This document shows positions 1 through 5,825 of a DNA stretch of 13,566 bases, piece by piece. Below the pieces are notes generated by a model. The model did not search any database. It was not told the origin of the DNA and saw only the letters and a program-made list of their open reading frames with translations. Positions within the stretch are counted from its first letter, which is position 1; every line of letters starts with the position of its first letter. This DNA comes from Candidatus Aminicenantota bacterium (GTDB lineage Bacteria > Acidobacteriota > Aminicenantia > UBA2199), in the NCBI GenBank assembly GCA_024644125.1, contig JAHELQ010000088.1, positions 707 to 14,272 on the forward strand. The letters run 5' to 3'. A program made the position numbers and the translations under genes.

Positions 1-1
1 C

Positions 2-181
2 CAAATATATCAATATATCCTCAAGCCCTTCGATCCAATCGACCTACTTTTATCCATAAAAAGAGCGTTGAATCATCATGGTGATCTTCTAGCTATCAAG
101 AAGCAAAATGAAAAGCTCATAGAGGAGAATCAGGAGCTTCGGGACAGGTTGGCGGCGTTGGAAAGGGAGAAGGAAGACTAG
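2..181 (+). CDS. Response regulator receiver domain, C-terminal end (5' part outside window)
   Basis: The open frame running in from the left edge encodes 59 residues before a TAG stop. It begins QIYQYILKPFDPIDLLLSIK. The K-P-F (K8 of the visible part) followed by an amphipathic helix is the beta5-alpha5 end of a CheY-type receiver, in which this Lys contacts the phosphorylated Asp. After the helix comes a short charged coiled coil (about residues 35-58, rich in E, K, R and L), as in the linkers behind NtrC-like receivers, and then the protein stops. No output domain follows, so it is either a stand-alone receiver with a coiled-coil tail or a regulator whose output domain lies N-terminal, outside the window. 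The family call rests on the KPF motif and the helix pattern only. The start and the phospho-Asp cannot be seen. Confidence 0.72.
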   Translation, partial: QIYQYILKPFDPIDLLLSIKRALNHHGDLLAIKKQNEKLIEENQELRDRLAALEREKED

Positions 182-363
182 TTAGGGTATGGGGCCGAAA
201 GCGCCGGCGCGGAGGCAGGCGCGGATGTGACAGTTTGCCTGAGATCGTAGAAAACAGTACGATCCGAGTCGCGGATTTACGGTTATGTGTCGCGGTTTAT
301 CATTCGCGTGTCGCGCAACGAACTTCGCTTCCCGTGTCGCTCGTACAGCGTGTCGTTTCTCAT

Positions 364-383
364 GGAATCGATAAATCGAATCC
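364..383. repeat. Imperfect 20-bp dyad
   Basis: GGAATCGAT and ATCGAATCC face each other across AA, with one A/A mismatch in each arm. The loop is too short for an RNA hairpin, so if it is functional it would be a protein-binding dyad. There is no adjacent promoter evidence and it may be chance. Confidence 0.25.
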
Positions 384-465
384 TTCCTCGGGAAACACGA
401 ACCGGGCTTCGGGCAAGGTTGGGAGAGGGACAGGAAGATTAGATCGCCTTACTGATGCAGATGTG

Positions 466-493
466 CCCCGGGAGCCGTTTGGGGATCCCGGGG
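466..493. terminator. GC-rich stem-loop between convergent genes, possible terminator
   Basis: CCCCGGG (466-472) pairs perfectly with CCCGGGG (487-493) across a 14-base loop. On the + strand it is followed, after about 13 bases, by a long T-rich stretch (507-536). That stretch is also the Lys-codon-rich end of the minus-strand peptidase gene. On the minus strand the stem starts about 15 bases after the peptidase stop but has no U-tract. It may serve as a terminator for the + strand transcript, or as a 3' stabilising hairpin for the minus transcript. The gap between stem and T-tract makes a classical intrinsic terminator uncertain. Confidence 0.35.
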
Positions 494-508
494 GTAGATG
501 GGTTGGTT

Positions 509-2560
509 TTATTTTTTTTCTTCTTTTTCTTTTTTGATCATCACTTTTTTCTTGATGCGTTTCTCGACTTTGTGTTCGTGGGGAAGGATCTTCTCCATCT
601 CTTTTTCAAACTTTTCCATAGCCTCTTCCAGGGCTTCGTGGGCCTTCTCGTTGATCTCTTTGGTGGCGGCAATGGTGATGGTCTGGAGCTCCTCGGTGAT
701 TTTGGAGTCGATGTCAAACTGCCCGGGAAGTTCTTTTTCGAGATTTTTCAGGGCTGATTTCAGGGCAGCCATTTGTTTTTTGTCCAGTTTTTTGTCAAGA
801 TTGATCTTGATATTCAGCTTGTGGTCTTTTCCAGGGGCGCCGGGCGCGATGACGATCTCATGCTCCCCTTCGCCATGGAGATCGCACTCGTCGTGCATTT
901 TGTCTAGATTCACTTCGATCTCTCTGAGCTCTTTATCTTTTTTCTGAAGCTCATACTCCATTTTTTGCAGGGCCGCTTCCATTTTTTGCAACGACTCTTC
1001 CTGGGTCTTCATCGCCGCCTCTGTTTGGGCGTGAAGTTTCTGGAGCATCTCCTCCATCTTTTCCCTGGCTTTTTTGTCTGAAATTTTATTGACCTCTTCC
1101 TGCTGCTTTTTGATAGCTTCCAGCGAATGCAACTTCTCCAGCTCCATTGCCTGGAGGGCTTTTCCCATCGCCTTCATCTGCTGTTCCAATTCTTCCATAT
1201 CCGGCGGAATTGGGGGGGCGGCAATGACCCAGACATTCTTTTTGCCGTCTTTGCATTTCTCGTCGCCTTCTTTGATGAAGATCATTTTTTTGTGTTTGCC
1301 TTTGGGGGCCTTGACCAGGACTTTGCCGTCCTCTGTTTTTACGATCATCTCATCGTCTTCTTCGATTTCGACGACCTTTGGTTCCCCTTCCTCTCCTTTT
1401 TTCTTTTCAATCCAGACTACTTTTTTCTCTTCTTTTTGTTTTTCTACCTTTTTTTCCTGGTTATCCGAAGTGGCCTGCACCGGATTGGCGGTGCCAACGA
1501 TGGCTATGGTGAAAATGAATAATACGATCAGTATAAGTTTTGTTCTCATATTTACCTCCCTGTGGGTTGTTTGTTTTTCTAAAATTGTCGTCAACCGTTC
1601 ATCGAGCGCCGAATCCCCGGCCATGCCTACGGCAGCCGCCGCCAGACGATGAGAACCTGCGGCCGCCAACTTAACCTGCAACAATGACGAAGCGTAGGTC
1701 GATGGCTTGATGCCCGCCTGGAGCACCATCTGGTCGCAGGCCAATTCCTGTTGGCGGATCATGTCGCGGTACGCGAGCCATGCCAATGGATTGAACCAGA
1801 AGACTGTGCAGGCGATACGGGCCAGAATCCGTACCAGAAAATCTCCCCGTTTTACATGGGCCAATTCGTGGAACAGCACGGAGGAGCACTGGTGAAGCGA
1901 CCAGGATGCGGAATCCTGGGGCATCAGAACCACCGGATTGAGCACTCCCCAGGTCATGGGGACAGGCACTTTACGGTTTTTCACTAATTTCACATGTCGT
2001 TTAATGGGACTTTTTCTCATAAACAACCGGTAGAGCAACCGCCAGGGATTCTCCGACAGGGAAACCCCAAAGCGGGTCAACCGGGACACGCCGATCAAAC
2101 CGGCGATGATGCGAATGGACAGGAATAGTACCCCCAAAAACCAGGCAGCCGGCAAGACGAAGGGCAGGATATCTGCCTTTTCCTCAGGCGGTAGCGGCGG
2201 TCGAGGTGGTGGAGTAACTGCGGCGGAATGCCATACCAGAGGTTTATCACTGGCTTCGGAGTGGATGCTCTTCTCGACGATGGGTACGATCCTGTATTCG
2301 ATGAGCTGTTCGGAGACCAGGTGTTCTGTCACCGGTTCGAGGGCGGGTAGAATCCGTAGCTGCCAGCCCGGCACCGCGATGGTCAGGATGGGAAGAACCA
2401 GTAGACCGGTGATACAGACCGCAAGAATGGAATGGCGCAACGATGGAGCACGTTTTTTCAGCAAATAGGATGCGGCGAGGGCGATTCCCAGTAGAATGGA
2501 GCTTTTTACCAATAGCTCCGCCAAAACCGCGACGCCGTTCATTTGCATCAACGCTTCCAT
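509..2560 (-). CDS. M56 family (BlaR1/MecR1-type) membrane metallopeptidase with charged coiled-coil extracytoplasmic domain
   Basis: This 683-residue protein should be the membrane protease that inactivates the neighbouring BlaI-type repressor. Visible parts are hydrophobic segments at about 10-33, 42-63 and 131-155, then the gluzincin core with HELAH (231-235) and the third zinc-ligand motif ELACD (E272). A further hydrophobic stretch lies near 243-263 and a last membrane segment at about 338-360, in the place of the fourth BlaR1 transmembrane helix. After it, BlaR1/MecR1 carry a penicillin-binding domain. Here there are instead about 320 residues rich in K and E, with long heptad-like coiled coil (about 455-560 and 590-660) and a Lys-rich tail. 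No SxxK/SxN/KTG set is apparent. The start is supported by GGGGAGG just upstream and by a 3-base gap after the repressor stop, so the two are co-transcribed. The 338-360 segment resembles a signal peptide, so an internal start or an ancestral fusion is conceivable. The signal it senses is unknown. Confidence 0.88.
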   Translation of the reverse strand: MEALMQMNGVAVLAELLVKSSILLGIALAASYLLKKRAPSLRHSILAVCITGLLVLPILTIAVPGWQLRILPALEPVTEHLVSEQLIEYRIVPIVEKSIHSEASDKPLVWHSAAVTPPPRPPLPPEEKADILPFVLPAAWFLGVLFLSIRIIAGLIGVSRLTRFGVSLSENPWRLLYRLFMRKSPIKRHVKLVKNRKVPVPMTWGVLNPVVLMPQDSASWSLHQCSSVLFHELAHVKRGDFLVRILARIACTVFWFNPLAWLAYRDMIRQQELACDQMVLQAGIKPSTYASSLLQVKLAAAGSHRLAAAAVGMAGDSALDERLTTILEKQTTHREVNMRTKLILIVLFIFTIAIVGTANPVQATSDNQEKKVEKQKEEKKVVWIEKKKGEEGEPKVVEIEEDDEMIVKTEDGKVLVKAPKGKHKKMIFIKEGDEKCKDGKKNVWVIAAPPIPPDMEELEQQMKAMGKALQAMELEKLHSLEAIKKQQEEVNKISDKKAREKMEEMLQKLHAQTEAAMKTQEESLQKMEAALQKMEYELQKKDKELREIEVNLDKMHDECDLHGEGEHEIVIAPGAPGKDHKLNIKINLDKKLDKKQMAALKSALKNLEKELPGQFDIDSKITEELQTITIAATKEINEKAHEALEEAMEKFEKEMEKILPHEHKVEKRIKKKVMIKKEKEEKK

Positions 2561-2563
2561 TGG

Positions 2564-2947
2564 CTACCTCCCCTCGTTACGGGCCCTGTCGATGAGCTTT
2601 TGCAACCGCTGGTAATCCTGGTCAGACAATTGGTCCTCCGAGATATCCAGCAACGCGGCCACGACTTTTTCTGTGGAACCGTCGAAAAATGTTTTGACCA
2701 CATGCTCCAGGGCGTTTTGACGGGCCTTTTCCGGCGCCATTGTGGGAAGAAACATATAACGGGGGCCATCCTGCTTGTGGGCGAGATGTCCCTTCTCTTC
2801 CAATACCCGCAACAAGGCGCGAACCGCTGAATAACTGGGCGGATTGGGCAAGCGCTCCAAAACCTGGGCGGCGGTGGCTTCGCCGGCTTCATAGATAATA
2901 TCCATGATCTGCCGCTCCCTGCGGCTCAGATTTTTCTGTCCATTCAT
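2564..2947 (-). CDS. BlaI/MecI family transcriptional repressor
   Basis: This is a 127-residue winged-helix repressor of normal family length. The DNA-binding domain spans about residues 6-72. LSRRERQIMDIIY at the start, the recognition-helix region PSYSAVRALLRVLEEKGHL (about 37-55) and the wing ending in YMFLP are typical BlaI features. Residues 73-123 form the helical dimerisation domain. The ATG at 2947 is preceded by GGAGG nine bases upstream, and an in-frame TAG only six codons further up excludes a longer protein. It lies three bases before the M56 peptidase gene, the usual repressor-protease pair. Three dyads and a promoter lie upstream (3116-3189), which suggests autorepression. The Asn-Phe dipeptide cleaved in Staphylococcus BlaI is absent, so the cleavage site must differ. 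No beta-lactamase gene is in the window, so the regulon is unknown. Confidence 0.93.
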   Translation of the reverse strand: MNGQKNLSRRERQIMDIIYEAGEATAAQVLERLPNPPSYSAVRALLRVLEEKGHLAHKQDGPRYMFLPTMAPEKARQNALEHVVKTFFDGSTEKVVAALLDISEDQLSDQDYQRLQKLIDRARNEGR

Positions 2948-3099
2948 GATGAGGATCCTCCACTATCTCTATAGCGTTGAGACGGGACGCGGGACAAAAA
3001 AGTTTCGCTTATCGCAAGGACCGCGACCGGGGATTCGCTGCAGTTCGAAGCACCGCGGCCGCCAACGTTGGAGCGATAACTCAAAAACTTGCATGCCAT
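2944..3099 (-). CDS. Candidate 51-residue leader ORF, overlapping the repressor start
   Basis: On the minus strand an ATG at 3097-3099 opens a 51-codon frame beginning MACKFLSYRSNVGG. It ends at a TGA (2944-2946) that overlaps the BlaI ATG as ATGA, the classic arrangement for coupled translation. A perfect AGGAGG (3107-3112) sits seven bases upstream of the ATG, the best ribosome binding site in this region. The predicted transcription start near 3132 leaves a leader of about 33 bases. The peptide is rich in Ser, Gly and Arg, has two Cys and no membrane segment, and I do not recognise it. It may be a small protein, or an ORF whose translation controls entry to the repressor cistron. Supporting evidence is signal quality and overlap only, and the frame could be fortuitous. 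Confidence 0.45.
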   Translation of the reverse strand: MACKFLSYRSNVGGRGASNCSESPVAVLAISETFLSRVPSQRYRDSGGSSS

Positions 3100-3115
3100 C
3101 GTCTTGCCTCCTGTG

Positions 3116-3131
3116 TGCTAAAATTTTAACA
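3116..3131. promoter_or_regulatory. Operator-like dyad O1, upstream of blaI
   Basis: TGCTAAAATTTTAACA is a 16-bp dyad with one asymmetric pair (C versus T in the outer arms). It lies directly downstream of the predicted transcription start and abuts the next dyad without a gap. It shares the TGCTA half-site with the two other dyads here and is probably a repressor site. Confidence 0.6.
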
Positions 3132-3147
3132 TGCTAAAAAAATAGCA
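3132..3147. promoter_or_regulatory. Operator-like dyad O2, overlapping the -10 box of the blaI promoter
   Basis: TGCTAAAAAAATAGCA has perfect TGCTA/TAGCA arms and extends by one further A/T pair on each side. It covers the -10 hexamer (3139-3144) and the expected start site, so a bound repressor would block polymerase. This is the strongest operator candidate of the three. Confidence 0.72.
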
Positions 3148-3167
3148 TCATTTTTTTATTTTGTCAA
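3139..3167 (-). promoter_or_regulatory. Sigma70-type promoter of the leader/blaI/M56 operon
   Basis: Read on the minus strand, TTGACA (3162-3167) and TATTTT (3139-3144) are separated by exactly 17 bases. The expected start is near 3132. Consensus -35, ideal spacing and the flanking dyads make this the best-supported promoter in the window. Confidence 0.75.
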
Positions 3168-3173
3168 CACCCC

Positions 3174-3189
3174 TGCTAATTTTTTAGCA
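3174..3189. promoter_or_regulatory. Operator-like dyad O3, upstream of the -35 box
   Basis: TGCTAATTTTTTAGCA is a perfect dyad (TGCTAA, four bases, TTAGCA), centred 42 bp from O2, close to four helical turns. It lies just upstream of the -35 hexamer. Its length and half-site match the other two, so cooperative binding with O2 is plausible. Confidence 0.65.
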
Positions 3190-3222
3190 TTTTTTTTCGA
3201 CACACAAAAAAGCGCAACGGAA

Positions 3223-5703
3223 TTAGAGCGTATTGTTGTCGATGTAAGCCCGTTGTTTTAGTACATCCTGGATCACTTCCGCGAATTTTTTCATGATAAT
3301 GGGTTTCATCACGTACCCGTCGATACCCAGGGAACGGAAGTTGTCTTCGTTGATGTTTTCGCTGAAGCCCGTGCAGATGATGATGGGGATTTTAGGACGC
3401 ATGGTCCGGATTTTTTTCGCCAATTGCAAACCCGTCATATTGGGCATGGTCATATCCGTGATGACAAGGTCGAAACGGGCGGGATTCTCCTGAAAGCAAG
3501 CCAGCGCTTCCACGCTGCTGGTGCGGGAATCCACCAAAAACCCCAATTTTTCAAGCATCTTCGCCCCGATCTCCGCGAGACTTTGTTCGTCGTCCACAAA
3601 GAGGATCCGCTCGTTATGCCCCATATGAATCGCAATACGCTTGAGCGCCTCCTCCGCCTGGGTGGCGTCCACTATTTTGATGGCGGGGAAATAAACGCGA
3701 AATTCCGTTCCTTCGCCATGACGGGACGAGACTCGAATCAAACCGCGATGGTTCTTGACGATCCCATGAACCACCGCCAATCCCATTCCAGTCCCTTCGC
3801 CGCTTTTTTTTGTGGTGAAGTAGGGCTCGAATACGCGATTCTGAATCTCCGGCGACATGCCGTGACCGGTATCCCGAACCGACAATTGTTGGTATTTCCC
3901 CGGCGGCAATTCCTGAACGCCGATACCGGCGGCATCCAATTCCACCTCTTCGAGGGATATTTCCAGGGAGCCGCCGCTCTCTTTCATGGCGTGGGCCGCG
4001 TTGGTGCACAGGTTCATGATCACCTGGGTAATTTGCGTGGCGTTGCCCATCACCGGCTTCATGTCCAGCGGAATATCCATTTCTATCTTGATAGAGGCAG
4101 GCAATGTATAGTGCAGGAGATTCATGGCTTCACGAACAATGTTGCTCAATACGACAGGCCGCTGTACACTCTCCTCTTTGCGGCTGAAGGCCAGGATTTG
4201 TTTGACCATCTCTTCGGCCCGGTGGGCGGCGTTGATCACCTGGTTGAGGTTTTGGACTGCTAACCGGGTGTCGTGGATCTCATGCAGGGCCAATTCCGTA
4301 TGCCCCATGATAACCCCCAAAATATTGTTGAAATCATGGGCGATGCCGCCGGCGAGAGTGCCGATGGCCTCCATTTTCTGAGCCTGCCGCAACTGGTCTT
4401 CCAGGCGGGAACGTTCCCGCTCCCCCTGTTTCCGCTGAGAGATATCGATAGCCAACTCGAAACACACATCCCTGCCATCGGGCCATTTTACCACCCGGCT
4501 GGTGATTAGAAAATCCCTGCCCAGAGTCTTGTTCTGCACTTCCCATTGGTATGGTTCGCCCTTTCTTGTCAACGCAAGACGGTTGGGGCAAAAATGGCAA
4601 GGGACTTTGAAATCCTGCAACTCGCTAAAACAGAGCTTTCCTACAGGGTCGTGGCCGATAAGATCGCGTAAATGTTTATTGCAATAAATAACCTCGTACG
4701 TACCGGGATCCACCACATAAATAGCTTCGGTGATACTGTCGAAAAGGGAGAGCAATTGACGCCGCTCAAGATCTAGTAACGCTTCGGTCCTGCGGCGCTC
4801 GACATCGCCGGCGATAATTCCCGCCGCCATCTGAAGGATTCGGATCTCATAATCCAGCCATTGCCGTTTTTTTCGAATATCATCAAACCCAATAAACCCA
4901 AACATGGTGTGTTCGTCTAGAAAAATCGGCACAGCCACCAACGATTTGATTTGCTGCCTCGACAATATCTCTTTCTCGGCTTCCGCTCCGGGAGGGAGCG
5001 CGTCAACATCGTCAATTATAATATTCTCCCCTCCCCACAAAGACGCAGTCCACCATGGATACTCCTCCGACTTGATACCCTTGAGATCCTGAATTTGTTG
5101 CGGAGTGCCGGCGCGGCACCATTCGTAGATGTTGTCCATCAACGAACCGTTCTCCCGGAATTCAAAGATATAGGAACGGTCCACTCCGATCGCCTCGCCC
5201 AAAATATTCAGGATAGTTGAATAATCGGAATTCCCGGTATGGAGAAGATCGCGGGACACGTGGGCCAGCGCCTGCTCCAGCGAGTGATGATAATCTATTT
5301 GCCGGAGGCTCCGGTACTTCTCCGAAAGATCGATAGTATATAAAACGATCTTGTTCTGTTTGCCGCGTGCGCCAGGTACCACCGCCCAATGTCCCATAAC
5401 CGGAACCAGCGTACCATCGCCACGGACAAACGTGAGCTCTTCATCGTGACATCCATTTGTCAGCGCAACGCCGGGAGCGGCGGCAACCGCCCTCGGCGAC
5501 TCCGGCGCCAATAACTCCTGTATGCACCGTCCCCTCAGTCCTGCGGCTTTTAGGGCCAAAAGCCTGCTGAACGCGGGATTGCAATCATGGATGAATCCGT
5601 TTGCATCTGTGCATACGATTCCATTCGGAGCATGTCGATACAGGAACCGTAACTCCGCTGTAAAAAATTTTGCTCCATCGCTCGTTTTTCCATTTTGTCT
5701 CAT
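3223..5703 (-). CDS. Soluble PAS-GAF-PAS hybrid histidine kinase with C-terminal receiver
   Basis: This 826-residue cytoplasmic kinase has no membrane segment. In order it has a PAS domain (about 15-130), a GAF-like domain (about 140-300), a second PAS (about 315-425), a HisKA helix pair with GGIAHDFNN (phospho-His H456), a HATPase domain with N-box NLCTNAAHAM (about 564-573), G1 DTGHGM (D611) and TTKKSGEGTGMGL (about 630-642), and a receiver (about 698-820). The receiver has DD 704-705, phospho-Asp D750, T778 and K800-P801, so every phosphorelay residue is intact. The second PAS has Cys 358, 369 and 372 in a C-x10-C-x2-C pattern, a possible metal or redox site seen in related PAS kinases. 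The ATG at 5703 follows GAGGA at suitable spacing. It is divergent from the TPR-sensor kinase gene. No Hpt or cognate output regulator is adjacent, so its target is unknown. The truncated receiver at the left edge is one remote possibility. Confidence 0.92.
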   Translation of the reverse strand: MRQNGKTSDGAKFFTAELRFLYRHAPNGIVCTDANGFIHDCNPAFSRLLALKAAGLRGRCIQELLAPESPRAVAAAPGVALTNGCHDEELTFVRGDGTLVPVMGHWAVVPGARGKQNKIVLYTIDLSEKYRSLRQIDYHHSLEQALAHVSRDLLHTGNSDYSTILNILGEAIGVDRSYIFEFRENGSLMDNIYEWCRAGTPQQIQDLKGIKSEEYPWWTASLWGGENIIIDDVDALPPGAEAEKEILSRQQIKSLVAVPIFLDEHTMFGFIGFDDIRKKRQWLDYEIRILQMAAGIIAGDVERRRTEALLDLERRQLLSLFDSITEAIYVVDPGTYEVIYCNKHLRDLIGHDPVGKLCFSELQDFKVPCHFCPNRLALTRKGEPYQWEVQNKTLGRDFLITSRVVKWPDGRDVCFELAIDISQRKQGERERSRLEDQLRQAQKMEAIGTLAGGIAHDFNNILGVIMGHTELALHEIHDTRLAVQNLNQVINAAHRAEEMVKQILAFSRKEESVQRPVVLSNIVREAMNLLHYTLPASIKIEMDIPLDMKPVMGNATQITQVIMNLCTNAAHAMKESGGSLEISLEEVELDAAGIGVQELPPGKYQQLSVRDTGHGMSPEIQNRVFEPYFTTKKSGEGTGMGLAVVHGIVKNHRGLIRVSSRHGEGTEFRVYFPAIKIVDATQAEEALKRIAIHMGHNERILFVDDEQSLAEIGAKMLEKLGFLVDSRTSSVEALACFQENPARFDLVITDMTMPNMTGLQLAKKIRTMRPKIPIIICTGFSENINEDNFRSLGIDGYVMKPIIMKKFAEVIQDVLKQRAYIDNNTL

Positions 5704-5718
5704 AGCTTCCTCAAAAAA

Positions 5719-5747
5719 ATTATAGAAAAAACAGAATTGATATTCAA
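5719..5747 (-). promoter_or_regulatory. Candidate promoter of the hybrid kinase gene
   Basis: On the minus strand, TTGAAT (5742-5747) and a consensus TATAAT (5719-5724) lie 17 bases apart. The predicted start is only about nine bases before the ATG, so the transcript would begin almost at its ribosome binding site. This is unusual and lowers confidence. Confidence 0.45.
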
Positions 5748-5764
5748 CATAAAACTCATAAGAT
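5737..5764 (+). promoter_or_regulatory. Candidate promoter of the TPR-sensor kinase gene
   Basis: TTGATA (5737-5742) and TAAGAT (5759-5764) lie 16 bases apart. The -35 overlaps the -35 of the divergent promoter by one base, so the two genes would share a compact control region. The -10 matches consensus at four of six positions. Confidence 0.35.
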
Positions 5765-5825
5765 TTAAATTTTTTTCATATCAAAGAGTTTGCCGATTTC
5801 CCTTATAGCGAAAGTTGAAAAAATT

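Larger units (their letters stand above)
182..508. other. Convergent intergenic gap, no credible gene
   Basis: This gap lies between the receiver gene ending at 181 (+) and the M56 peptidase gene ending at 509 (-). Open frames here translate to low-complexity, shadow-like sequence without recognisable motifs or a ribosome binding site. The gap contains several GTGTCGC heptamers (287, 308 and 334, plus a GTGTCG at 350) at irregular spacing, an imperfect dyad at 364-383, and a GC-rich hairpin at 466-493. I see no tRNA, transposase remnant or promoter I would defend. Confidence 0.6.

Noticed and set aside
287..355. Four GTGTCG(C) copies resembling a short repeat array
   Set aside because: Heptamers at irregular spacing (21, 26 and 16 bases) with different spacers; not a CRISPR or a regular iteron set.
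235..537. 100-codon open frame in the left intergenic gap
   Set aside because: No ribosome binding site and no recognisable motif; the end is only the T-rich complement of the peptidase tail.
1496..1550. Separate secreted protein starting at the internal Met (residue 338) of the M56 gene
   Set aside because: The hydrophobic stretch resembles a signal peptide, but it lies where the last BlaR1 membrane helix belongs and the frame is continuous, so a single protein is simpler.
1074..1652. Long open frame antisense to the M56 gene
   Set aside because: Ser/Phe-rich shadow of Lys/Glu-rich coding sequence on the other strand.
509..3189. A beta-lactam resistance locus
   Set aside because: The repressor/M56 pair is present, but there is no beta-lactamase or penicillin-binding sensor domain in the window.
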